In this document: piece by piece, positions 15,900 to 24,292 of the stretch
Layout of the letters: each line of letters opens with the position of its first letter
Position numbering within the stretch: position 1 is the stretch's first letter
DNA from: Actinoalloteichus hoggarensis
Lineage (GTDB): Bacteria; Actinomycetota; Actinomycetes; Mycobacteriales; Pseudonocardiaceae
Assembly (NCBI RefSeq): GCF_002234535.1
Contig: NZ_CP022521.1
Coordinates: forward strand, 2,232,001 to 2,296,000
Length of the DNA: 64,000 nt
Direction: 5' to 3'
Made by a program: the position numbers and the translations under genes
Notes under the pieces: model-generated
The model's input: only the letters and a program-made list of their open reading frames with translations
What the model was told of the DNA's origin: nothing
The model's database searches: none

Positions 15900-18605
15900 G
15901 TGTCCCTGTCTGACGGTAACTCCGCACCCGGCCGCCTGCTGCTGCTCGACGGCCACTCCCTGGCCTATCGCGCGTTCCACGCCCTGCCCGCGGAGAACTT
16001 CCGGACCACCACCGGGCAGACCACGAACGCCGTCTACGGCTTCACCTCGATGGTGATCAACCTGCTGCGCGACGAGGCTCCCACTCATCTCGCGGTGGCG
16101 TTCGACGTGTCGCGGAAGACGTTCCGCAGCGAGGTCTACCCCGAGTACAAGGCCACTCGCTCGGCGACCCCGGACGAGTTCAAGGGCCAGGTCAGCCTCA
16201 TCCAGGACGTGCTGGCCGTCCTCGGCGTCCCGGTGCTGTCCAAGGAGGGCTTCGAGGCCGACGACATCATCGCGACGCTGACCACCCAGGCCTCCGCCGA
16301 GGGTTTCCACACCTCGATCTGCACGGGTGACCGGGACGCGCTGCAGCTGGTCACGGACTCGGTGACCGTGCTGTACCCGCGCAAGGGCGTCTCCGACCTG
16401 ACCCGGTTCACCCCGGCGGCGGTGCAGGAGAAGTACGGACTGACCCCGGCCCAGTACCCGGACTACGCGGCGCTGCGCGGCGACCCCTCGGACAACCTGC
16501 CCGGCATCCCCGGCGTGGGGGAGAAGACCGCCGCCAAGTGGATTCGCGAGTTCGGCTCGCTCGCCGACCTGGTCGACCAGGTCGACCGAGTGAAGGGCAA
16601 GGCGGGCGACGCCCTGCGGGAGCGACTGGAGTCTGTGCTGCTCAACCGCAGGCTCACCGAACTGGATCGCGCGGTGGAGCTGGAGCTGGCGCCCGCCGAT
16701 CTCGCGGTGCGCCCCTGGGACCGCGACGCCGTGCACCGACTGTTCGACGACCTGGAGTTCCGCGTCCTGCGCGACCGGCTCTTCGCGACGCTGGCCACCG
16801 CCGAGCCCGAGGCCGAGGAAGGCCTCGACGTGCACGGCGGCCTGCTGGCCTCTGGTGCGCTGGCCGGCTGGCTGGCTGAGCACGCCGTCGCGGGTGTGCG
16901 CGTCGGACTGGCGGCGCGCGGCACGTGGGCGCGCGGCGCGGGCGACGCGGAGGGACTCGCCTTCGCGACCGCCTCCGGGCAGGGCGCCTACATCGAGACC
17001 GTCGGCCTGACCCAGGACGACGAGCAGGCTCTGGCCGAGTGGCTTGCCGACGACACTCGACCGAAGGCCGCCCACGACGCCAAGTACATGACGCACGTGT
17101 TGGCGGCCAGGGGCTGGCGGCTCGCCGGGCTGACCAGTGACACCGCGCTCGCGGCGTACCTGGTCCGCCCCGGACAGCGGTCCTTCGACCTCGCCGATCT
17201 GGTGGTCCGCTACCTCGGGCGGGAGCTGCGGCTGGAGGCCGAGGAGGAGTCGGGGCAGCTCTCGTTGCTGGCCGACGAGGACGCCGACGCCAGGGCACAG
17301 GCCACCGGCGAGATCGTCCGGGCGAACGCCGTCGCCCTGCTGGCCGACTCGCTCGACGTCGAACTCGACAAGATCGGCGCCTCGGCGCTGCTCGGAGAGT
17401 TGGAACTGCCCATTCTGGGGGTGCTCACGGATCTGGAGGCGGCGGGCATCGCCGTCGACGCCGATCACCTGGGACTGCTGGCCGATCACTTCGCGAGCCA
17501 GGTCAAGATCGCCGCCGACGACGCCTATCGGGTGATCGGCAAGGAGATCAACCTCGGCTCTCCCAAGCAGCTGCAGGTCGTGCTGTTCGACGAGCTGGGC
17601 ATGCCCAAGACGAAGCGGACCAAGACCGGGTACACGACCGACGCCGAGGCGTTGCAGAACCTGTACGCCTCCACCGAACACCCGTTTCTGGCCCACCTGC
17701 TGGCGCACCGAGACGCCACCAGACTCAAGAGCACCGTCGACGGTCTGATCAAGTCCATCGCGGGCGACGGTCGGATTCACACGACCTTCAATCAGACCAT
17801 CGCCGCGACGGGTCGGCTCTCCTCCACCGAGCCGAACCTGCAGAACATCCCGATCCGCACCGAGGAGGGCAGGCGGATCAGGGAGGCCTTCGTCGTCGGC
17901 GGCGGGTACACCGAGCTGATGACCGCCGACTACAGCCAGATCGAGATGCGGATCATGGCGCACCTCTCCGGCGACGAGGGACTCATCGAGGCCTTCCGGG
18001 TGGGTGAGGATCTGCACACCTACGTGGCGGCGCGGGCGTTCGACGTCGCTCCCGAGGCGGTGGACGCCGAGCTGCGCAGGCGGGTCAAGGCGATGTCCTA
18101 CGGACTGGCCTACGGCCTCTCGGTGTATGGTCTGGCCCAACAGCTGCGGATCTCCGCCGAGGAGTCCCGCGCTCAGATGGACGCCTACTTCGCTCGTTTC
18201 GGCGCAGTGCGCGACTACCTGCAGGCTGTGGTGGAACGCGCACGCAAGGACGGTTACACCGAGACGGTGCTCGGACGCCGGCGTTATCTCCCCGACCTGA
18301 CCAGCGACAACAGGCAGCGGCGGGAGATGGCCGAGCGGATGGCGCTCAACGCCCCGATCCAGGGCAGCGCCGCCGACATCATCAAGGTGGCGATGATCGG
18401 GGTGCACCGAGGACTCGCCGAGGCGGGCCTGCGTTCTCGGATGCTGTTGCAGGTGCACGACGAACTCGTGTTGGAGATCGCCGACGGCGAACGAGACGAG
18501 GTCGAGGAACTGGTGCGCCGGACGATGGGCTCCGCGTATCGGCTCGACGTTCCGCTGGAGGTCTCCGTGGGCGTCGGGCGCTCCTGGGACGCCGCCGCCC
18601 ACTGA
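15900..18605 (+). CDS. polA: DNA polymerase I
   Basis: A 901-residue family A polymerase with an N-terminal 5'-nuclease domain (LLLLDGHSLAYRAFHALP, then the LAVAFDVSRKTFR metal site and GEKTAAKWI helix-hairpin-helix), a middle 3'-exonuclease-like domain and a C-terminal polymerase domain. Polymerase motif A is TADYSQIEMRI, motif B RRVKAMSYGLAYG and motif C QVHDELVLEI, so synthesis is intact. The middle domain does not show the Asp-x-Glu proofreading motif, as in mycobacterial PolA, so proofreading is probably absent. It acts in Okazaki fragment processing and excision repair, fitting uvrB downstream. The GTG at 15900 is chosen from the -10 box; the frame stays open further upstream. Confidence 0.95.
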   Translation: MSLSDGNSAPGRLLLLDGHSLAYRAFHALPAENFRTTTGQTTNAVYGFTSMVINLLRDEAPTHLAVAFDVSRKTFRSEVYPEYKATRSATPDEFKGQVSLIQDVLAVLGVPVLSKEGFEADDIIATLTTQASAEGFHTSICTGDRDALQLVTDSVTVLYPRKGVSDLTRFTPAAVQEKYGLTPAQYPDYAALRGDPSDNLPGIPGVGEKTAAKWIREFGSLADLVDQVDRVKGKAGDALRERLESVLLNRRLTELDRAVELELAPADLAVRPWDRDAVHRLFDDLEFRVLRDRLFATLATAEPEAEEGLDVHGGLLASGALAGWLAEHAVAGVRVGLAARGTWARGAGDAEGLAFATASGQGAYIETVGLTQDDEQALAEWLADDTRPKAAHDAKYMTHVLAARGWRLAGLTSDTALAAYLVRPGQRSFDLADLVVRYLGRELRLEAEEESGQLSLLADEDADARAQATGEIVRANAVALLADSLDVELDKIGASALLGELELPILGVLTDLEAAGIAVDADHLGLLADHFASQVKIAADDAYRVIGKEINLGSPKQLQVVLFDELGMPKTKRTKTGYTTDAEALQNLYASTEHPFLAHLLAHRDATRLKSTVDGLIKSIAGDGRIHTTFNQTIAATGRLSSTEPNLQNIPIRTEEGRRIREAFVVGGGYTELMTADYSQIEMRIMAHLSGDEGLIEAFRVGEDLHTYVAARAFDVAPEAVDAELRRRVKAMSYGLAYGLSVYGLAQQLRISAEESRAQMDAYFARFGAVRDYLQAVVERARKDGYTETVLGRRRYLPDLTSDNRQRREMAERMALNAPIQGSAADIIKVAMIGVHRGLAEAGLRSRMLLQVHDELVLEIADGERDEVEELVRRTMGSAYRLDVPLEVSVGVGRSWDAAAH

Positions 18606-18618
18606 CCCGGAGGACACG

Positions 18619-19014
18619 TTGATCAAAGTCGAGCGGTTCGATCACCTGGTGCTGACCGTCGCTGACGTCGAGCGCAGCCAGGAGTTCTACCGGGACGTGC
18701 TGGGGATGCAGCCGGTGACCTTCGCGGAGGACCGCCCGGGGCTGGCCTTCGGCGTGCAGCGGATCAACCTGCACTCCTCCTCGGAGCAGCTGACGCCTTC
18801 GGCGCTCTACGCCGTGCCGGGCTCCGCAGACATCTGCCTGGTGACGTCGATGGCGATCTCGGAGGTCAAGGACCACCTGCGGGCCTGCGAGGTGCGGATC
18901 GAGGAAGGGCCGGTCACCAGGGTCGGCGCCCTCGGGCCGATGATCTCGCTGTACTTCCGCGACCCCGACGGCAACCTGGTGGAGGTCGCGCGGTACGAGG
19001 AGCTCGAGGAGTGA
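18619..19014 (+). CDS. VOC-family (glyoxalase-like) protein
   Basis: A 131-residue single-domain vicinal-oxygen-chelate protein. It begins IKVERFDHLVLTVADVERS, in which the His would be the first metal ligand, and contains the repeat pattern of two beta-alpha-beta-beta-beta units ending in YFRDPDGNLVEVARYEE with the Glu ligand. It resembles small VOC proteins annotated as glyoxalases or virulence proteins. The start is TTG with GGAGG five bases upstream, 13 nt after polA, so it is probably cotranscribed with it. The substrate is unknown. Confidence 0.85.
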   Translation: MIKVERFDHLVLTVADVERSQEFYRDVLGMQPVTFAEDRPGLAFGVQRINLHSSSEQLTPSALYAVPGSADICLVTSMAISEVKDHLRACEVRIEEGPVTRVGALGPMISLYFRDPDGNLVEVARYEELEE

Positions 19015-19025
19015 CCGCGACCGCT

Positions 19026-19063
19026 GACCGAGCGAGTCCCTGCCCCGCCGGGCCCGCTCGGTC
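19026..19063. terminator. Bidirectional hairpin between convergent genes
   Basis: A perfect 9-bp stem, GACCGAGCG (19026-19034) and CGCTCGGTC (19055-19063), just past the VOC gene and before the end of the opposite YhgE-like gene. Confidence 0.6.
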
Positions 19064-19245
19064 GGCGCCCGCCGGTCGCGACCCCGGTCGCCCGGCGAGG
19101 ATCGCGACCGTCTCGGATGCCGTCGATCGGGTCGGACGCCGTGCTGCCGCGTCGGCCACGCCGAGTCCTGGTCGCGGGCACGACCGCCTCGCCGCGGGCA
19201 TCCGCTGATCGGGCCGGTGCGTGTCGTCGCCGTCGTCGCACCGTG

Positions 19246-21393
19246 TCACCAGGCGACCTCGGGTCGCAGCCTGCCGGGCGTCCACACCCGCCGACGCATC
19301 GCCGCCGTGACCGCCACGACGAAGGCCAGCACCAGCCAGCACAGGCAGACCAGCACCGCGAGCAGCGCGGACTCGGCGTCGCCGCCGTAGAGCAGGTGCC
19401 GCAGTCCGTCGACCACGTAGCCCAGCGGCAGCAGCCGGTGCAGCGGATGCAGGGCCTCGGGCATCGTCAGCCAGGGAAGCACGCTGCCCGCCGTGGTGAG
19501 CTGCAGAACCAGGGCGACCAGCGCGACGAACCGGCCGGCCGGGCCGAACGCGGCGCACAGGGCGTGGGCGATCCCGGTGAACGCCAGCGCGGTGACGACG
19601 AGCAGTCCCAGCACTGCCCACGGCCGCGTGGCGGGGAGGCCGATCACCAGCACCGTGGCGATGAACAGCGTCACCGCCTGTGCGAGACCCAGTGCGGCGG
19701 CGGGCAGCCAGCCGCCGAGTGCCACTCGCCAGGCCGGGACGTTCGCCGCTAGTGCCCGGACCGACAGCGGGCGCAGCAGGAGATACGAGACCACCGCGCC
19801 GACCCACAACGCCAGGCCCAGGAACAGCGGCGCGAGGCCGGCGCCATGGCTGCCCGCCGTGAGATGGGCGCGGTCGGTCACCGTCACCGGCGAGGCGATG
19901 GCCTGGGCCGCCGCCTGCCGGACGGCGGGGTCGACGGTGGGGATGAGCGCCGCGTCCTGGGCGAGTCGATCGGCGAGATCGAGGGCGGCCTCGTCGACTC
20001 CCTCGGTGAGTTCGAGCAGTTCCACGGCGCCGCCGACGAGCGTCTGGACCCGGTCGGCCGCCGTCTCGGCTTCGACGGCGGCGTCGTCCTGTGCCTCCCG
20101 CTGTTCGGCCGCCTCCTCACTCAGCCGAGTCAAGTCCGCGTCGAGGTCCGCCGCCGCGGTCGTCACGCGTTCCCCGGCGGCGAGCAGCTCGTCGACCTCC
20201 CCGCTCGCCGCCGATGCCGAGGAGGCGAGCGCGTCCGCCGCGGCCGAGAACGCCGCCGCGGACTCCTGTATCGACTCGTGGGTGCCCGTCCAGCCGGTCA
20301 GCGCGTCGGCGAGCCCGGTCGCCGCCTCGTCGACCAGCGCGGAACGCTCCGTGAGCGCGTCGAGCTCGGCCAACAGCGTCTCCACCTCCTCGGGGGCCGC
20401 GCCGAGCCGGGTGAACTCCTCGGACAGGCCGTCGCGGACCGAGGGCAGTCCCGCCGCGATCTCGCCTGTCGACTCGGCCACCAGGCCGCCTGCCGCCGTC
20501 AGCTCCGCCGCCTCGGCCGCCGCCGCTGCCGTTGACGAGCTCACCTCCTCCGATCGCCCGTCGGCGGCCTCGATGTCGTCGTCGACGCGCCGCATCAGAT
20601 CGCGGAGCGTGGCGGCGCCCTCCTCCAGCGCGGTGGTGTCCGCGGCGACCGCCCCCGCGGCGTCGGCGGAGTCGCCCGCGGCGTCGGCGAGGTCCACGGC
20701 CTGCTCGGCCCGGCTTCTCGCCGCGAGGGCCTCGCCCGCGGTCGACTCGACCGCCTCGTCGAGGAGTTCCCCCGCGAGTACGACGGCCGCGATCAACTCG
20801 CCCGTCGCCTCGGTCAGCTCGACGGCCTCGTCGGAGGAGGCGGCAGTCTGCTCGTACACGGTGTTGAGGCGCACCAGCAGCCGGTCGGCCGTCTCCCGGC
20901 CGACCTGCGTGGCGACGGTGGAACGGACCCGTTCGGCCAGCTGCTCGGCGACGGTGCCCACCAGATGGTTGTTCGCGTCATTGGTGATCACGGTGAGCCT
21001 GGCGGTCTGGGGGTCGACGGCGACATCGGCGATCAACGCGCTGGAGAAGTCGGGCGGCACGACGAGAGCGAAGCCGTATCGACCCGCGGCGACGCCGAGA
21101 TCGGCTTCTTCGGGGGAGACACGGCGCCAGTCGAAGTCGCCCGCCTCCACAAGCTGTCTCTCCACCTCGGCGCCCGCGTCGAGCGTCCGGCCGTCGGCGT
21201 CGACCGCCCCGTCGTCGGCCATCACGATGGCGGCGGGCACCGAGCTGAGCCGCTGGTACGGGTCCCAGTTGGCGTAGATGGACAGCGCTCCGTAGAGGAG
21301 CGGGACGAGGGCCGCCGCGACGAGGGCGAGTCGGGTGATCCGCCCGACGGCGAGCCTGCGCAGTTCGAGGGAGGCGAGGCGTCGGGCGCTCAT
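19246..21393 (-). CDS. YhgE/Pip-like ABC-2 type membrane protein
   Basis: A 715-residue membrane protein. One segment near residue 25 (LALVAAALVPLLYGALSIYA) is followed by the YANWDPYQRLSSVPAAIV region typical of YhgE/Pip proteins. Then comes an extracytoplasmic region of about 430 residues rich in Ala, Glu, Asp and Ser with predicted coiled-coil character, and finally five or six membrane segments near the C-terminus. YhgE/Pip relatives include the phage-infection protein of Lactococcus and the type VII-linked EsaA. No WXG100 or EccC gene is nearby. The ATG at 21393 overlaps the stop of the upstream ABC-like gene, so the two are coupled. Role: probably a transporter or surface assembly factor of unknown cargo. 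Confidence 0.82.
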   Translation of the reverse strand: MSARRLASLELRRLAVGRITRLALVAAALVPLLYGALSIYANWDPYQRLSSVPAAIVMADDGAVDADGRTLDAGAEVERQLVEAGDFDWRRVSPEEADLGVAAGRYGFALVVPPDFSSALIADVAVDPQTARLTVITNDANNHLVGTVAEQLAERVRSTVATQVGRETADRLLVRLNTVYEQTAASSDEAVELTEATGELIAAVVLAGELLDEAVESTAGEALAARSRAEQAVDLADAAGDSADAAGAVAADTTALEEGAATLRDLMRRVDDDIEAADGRSEEVSSSTAAAAAEAAELTAAGGLVAESTGEIAAGLPSVRDGLSEEFTRLGAAPEEVETLLAELDALTERSALVDEAATGLADALTGWTGTHESIQESAAAFSAAADALASSASAASGEVDELLAAGERVTTAAADLDADLTRLSEEAAEQREAQDDAAVEAETAADRVQTLVGGAVELLELTEGVDEAALDLADRLAQDAALIPTVDPAVRQAAAQAIASPVTVTDRAHLTAGSHGAGLAPLFLGLALWVGAVVSYLLLRPLSVRALAANVPAWRVALGGWLPAAALGLAQAVTLFIATVLVIGLPATRPWAVLGLLVVTALAFTGIAHALCAAFGPAGRFVALVALVLQLTTAGSVLPWLTMPEALHPLHRLLPLGYVVDGLRHLLYGGDAESALLAVLVCLCWLVLAFVVAVTAAMRRRVWTPGRLRPEVAW

Positions 21394-22130
21394 CGCGAGT
21401 CCCGCCACGCGGCCTCGGCGACGGGGGACAGCAGGGGCGCGGTGACCTGCTGCGGTGCGAACACGGGTGCGGCGGTGGAGCGTCGGTAGGCGGGGCGGTG
21501 GCCGTCATGGGCGCCGATGCGTGCGGCGGGCGCGCCCAGCATCCGGACGGACTCGGATGAGCACAGCACCGCGACGGTCCAGCCCTGTTCGGCGTGGTCT
21601 CGTGCCACCGAGAACCATCCGTTCGGGTTGCCGCCGTGGCGATCGGGACAGTCCAGGACGAGCGCGTGGACGCCGGGCCTGGCGGCGGCGAGGTCGGTGA
21701 GCACGCGGGTGCGGACGGCGGGGTCGAGCCGATCGGCGCGTTCCTCGGCGTCGGGGAGGAGTCCGCGCTGCCGCAGCCACCAGGTGATCGCCTCCCGATC
21801 GTCCGGCCTGCCCGCGGCGGACAGTCCCTCGGCGACGACGTCGCGCAGGAGCGCGCCGGGCTCGGGGGAGCTGATCTCGGGCGCGTCCACCACGGCGGAG
21901 CGGCGACGCAGCTCCGCCCGGGACAGCGGCCCGTCGGACTCGATCCGGCCGTCGTGGGGGCGCATCCGTCCGGTGAGCACCAGCGCCAGCGCCGTCCGGC
22001 CGGAGCCGGGACGCCCCGAGATCAGGGTGAGCTCACCTGCTCGGAGTTCGACGCTGGTGGCGGCGAGCAGGCGTCCCCTGGTGTCGGCGAGGCTGACCGC
22101 ACGTGCACGGATGTCTATCGGACGTTCCAC
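21390..22130 (-). CDS. Degenerate ABC ATPase-like protein paired with the YhgE-like permease
   Basis: A 246-residue protein that follows the ABC ATPase layout but with altered motifs. The Walker A position reads SGRPGSGRTAL, with Arg for the essential Lys. The signature position reads DRLDPAVRTRV with no LSGGQ. Walker B reads HALVLDCPDR, with Cys for the catalytic Glu. The H-loop place has VLCSSES with no His. ATP hydrolysis is therefore doubtful. The GTG at 22130 begins VERPIDIRARAVSL; the same frame runs upstream across the neighbouring gene without protein-like sequence. The four-base overlap with the permease gene implies a complex. Confidence 0.78.
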   Translation of the reverse strand: MERPIDIRARAVSLADTRGRLLAATSVELRAGELTLISGRPGSGRTALALVLTGRMRPHDGRIESDGPLSRAELRRRSAVVDAPEISSPEPGALLRDVVAEGLSAAGRPDDREAITWWLRQRGLLPDAEERADRLDPAVRTRVLTDLAAARPGVHALVLDCPDRHGGNPNGWFSVARDHAEQGWTVAVLCSSESVRMLGAPAARIGAHDGHRPAYRRSTAAPVFAPQQVTAPLLSPVAEAAWRDSR

Positions 22131-22156
22131 ACCGAAACCCCCTCGGCCTGTTCGCC

Positions 22157-23083
22157 TCACCGCAGCGCGGAGGCGGGACGCACCTCCCACACTGTCCACA
22201 GAGGACGATAACCCTGTCGCGGCCAGAACACAGCGGAGAGCGGATTGGCCGGGTTGTAGTACAGGTAGGTGCCCGAGGCCCCGGTGGCGAGGAAGTATCG
22301 GTGCACCGTGTCCACCAGCATCGACCCGACGCCGGAGCCGCGCAGCTCGGGAGTGACGGACAGACAGTTGACGTATCCCCAGATCCCGGGGCGGAGCCTG
22401 CCCTCCCGATCGTCGGAGCCGACCGTGTTCCAGGCGCATTCGGCCAGTCCCACCGGCAGGCCGTCCCGCTCCGCCAGCCACACGGGGGCGTCCCCGGCGA
22501 GCCGTGCCCCCAGACTCGCCCGTTTGAGGTCCACCAGATCGGGGCGCAGCATGGTCCCGCCGACGAGCGAGGAGTACCGGGCCTCGCTCACCGACAGGGC
22601 CAGCGCCGCGTCGAGATCGGCCGGACCCGCCCGGCGGACCGTCAGTCCGGGAACGACGGTGGAGCGAGTGAGCCTGCCAGCCGAGCGGACGGCCAGGACG
22701 GTGAGCGGGACGAGACCGTGGTCGAGCAGGACACGCGAGCCCGCCACGTCCCGGCTCGGCCAGGTGATCTCGCAGGACGAGTCCTGCTCGGGCGGTGCGA
22801 GTCGGTCCAGCTCCGCCCGCCAGACCGACAGCAGCGCGTGCAGCCCGGCGGGCTCTGCGACGTCGAGCAGCGGTGTCAGGGAGCACGACCACCGCGCCGA
22901 CCACAGGGTCGCGGTGGAGCCGGGACGGTGCTCCGTGACGACGCGGACTCCGGCGACGCGGCTCCCGTCGGGCAGCGCGGCGTGGATCGTCGGGCCGGGC
23001 GGGCGCCGGGACCGCTCCGGCAGCAGAGGATCGAGGGCGACCAGGTCGGTGGGATGTCGTGTGGGCAGCAGGTCCTCGGTCAC
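22157..23083 (-). CDS. GNAT-family N-acetyltransferase
   Basis: A 308-residue acetyltransferase. The C-terminal GNAT domain (about residues 150-308) has the acetyl-CoA loop VTPELRGSGVGSMLVDTV, matching the Q/RxxGxG/A motif, and a following YLYYNPANPLSAVFWPRQGY segment typical of the fold's end. The N-terminal 140 residues look like a second, degenerate GNAT-like half, making it a two-domain type. The GTG at 23083 is preceded by a strong GGGAGG-type site. It lies 26 nt upstream of the ABC-like gene and may be in one unit with it. The substrate is not readable. Confidence 0.85.
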   Translation of the reverse strand: MTEDLLPTRHPTDLVALDPLLPERSRRPPGPTIHAALPDGSRVAGVRVVTEHRPGSTATLWSARWSCSLTPLLDVAEPAGLHALLSVWRAELDRLAPPEQDSSCEITWPSRDVAGSRVLLDHGLVPLTVLAVRSAGRLTRSTVVPGLTVRRAGPADLDAALALSVSEARYSSLVGGTMLRPDLVDLKRASLGARLAGDAPVWLAERDGLPVGLAECAWNTVGSDDREGRLRPGIWGYVNCLSVTPELRGSGVGSMLVDTVHRYFLATGASGTYLYYNPANPLSAVFWPRQGYRPLWTVWEVRPASALR

Positions 23084-23157
23084 GGCGGCCTCTCCCTCCC
23101 GGGAGCCGTCGGCTCCCGTCGGTGTCGACCAAGCCTCGATGATCCGGCGGGGCCGCG

Positions 23158-24024
23158 CTAGCGGGTGCGGCAGCAGAAGATGGCGGTGCCGGGGAACAGC
23201 CTGCCGCGCAGCGGGCTCCACTGTCCCCATTCCCGCTCGTGCCCGGCGGGCCATTCCGGTTCGACGAGGTCCGTCAGTCGCAGGCCCGCCTGTTCGAGCG
23301 CGCGGACGAAGTCGCCGAGGGTCCGATGGAACTCGACGTAGGTCGGCGTGCCGTCGTCGTCGGCCTCCACGTAGGGCGCCCGGTCGAAGTACGACTGGCG
23401 CACCGTCAGCCCGGCCTGTCCGGGATCGTCGGGGAAGATCCAGCGCATCGGATGCGTCACCGCGAACACCCAGCGCGCCGACGGCCGCAGTACCCGGGCG
23501 ACCTCACGCATGACCCGGTCGAGGTCGGCGACGAAGGGGATCGCGCCGAACGCGGAGCAGGCGAGGTCGAACGAGTCGTCGGCGAAGGGCAGCGCGTCGG
23601 CGCTGGCCTGCACCAGCGGGACGTGCGTCCCGGTGCGCCGGGCGCCGAGCCGGGCGTGTCGCAGCATGCCCGCCGAGATGTCGAGCGCCACCGGTGTGGC
23701 GCCGTGGTCCGCCAGCCAGCGCGAGCACGAGGCCGACCCGCAGCCCACCTCCAGCACCGACCGACCGGCCACCTCGCCCAGCAGCCCCGCCTCGGACTCC
23801 ACGAGGCCCTCCGGGCACCACCGGAACTCGGCGTCGCCCAGGAAGTCGCCGTGCGAGGCCTGGTACTCGTCGGCGTCGGCGTCCCACCAGACACGACCGG
23901 CGAGCCGGGCGGCGGCGTCGTCGACCTCGGCGTGGCCGTACCTCGTCGCCCCCAGTGCGGCCTGTGCCGCCGCATAGCGATCGCCCTGCTGCGCTGCGGT
24001 GTCTCGGGGTGAGTCGATGGTCAC
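23158..24024 (-). CDS. Class I SAM-dependent methyltransferase
   Basis: A 288-residue methyltransferase. The SAM-binding motif I is VLEVGCGSASCSRWL (about residues 90-105), followed by VALDISAGMLRHAR (acidic residue after strand 2) and FDLACSAFGAIPFV (motif II/post-II). This is the UbiE/Methyltransf_11 layout. The GTG start has GGAG eight bases upstream. It is transcribed divergently from rpsA. Similar proteins are common beside rpsA and polA in actinomycetes, but the acceptor is not known. Confidence 0.88.
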   Translation of the reverse strand: MTIDSPRDTAAQQGDRYAAAQAALGATRYGHAEVDDAAARLAGRVWWDADADEYQASHGDFLGDAEFRWCPEGLVESEAGLLGEVAGRSVLEVGCGSASCSRWLADHGATPVALDISAGMLRHARLGARRTGTHVPLVQASADALPFADDSFDLACSAFGAIPFVADLDRVMREVARVLRPSARWVFAVTHPMRWIFPDDPGQAGLTVRQSYFDRAPYVEADDDGTPTYVEFHRTLGDFVRALEQAGLRLTDLVEPEWPAGHEREWGQWSPLRGRLFPGTAIFCCRTR

Positions 24025-24081
24025 GCGGAGTGCTCCGTTTCACGCGGTCGGGGATTAGATCAGATCGAGCGCGTGCCGGGT

Positions 24082-24111
24082 TTGCTCACCGAACGCCTCT
24101 GCGCGTACGAT
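24082..24111 (+). promoter_or_regulatory. rpsA promoter
   Basis: TTGCTC (24082-24087) and TACGAT (24106-24111) with an 18-nt spacer make a good sigma-A type promoter, leaving a leader of about 175 nt before rpsA. Confidence 0.55.
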
Positions 24112-24292
24112 ATCGCTGCGTAGTGGGATCGTTCCGCCCACGTTCGACGCCGGTCGGCTCCGAGGCATCGTGAGTCGTGGCCGGTGCCGTTCGGTTCCCG
24201 GTTCATGGTCGCCGTACCGGGGTGTCGGTCGTTCCCGCCGAGTGACAACCGCAGAGCCCCCTACCCCTATCCGTACCGGAGCCATCTACCTG

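Noticed and set aside
15885-18626. A 913-codon open frame on the minus strand opposite polA
   Set aside because: It mirrors polA codon by codon, as expected when third positions are G or C; it has no family features, and polA motifs are intact on the plus strand.
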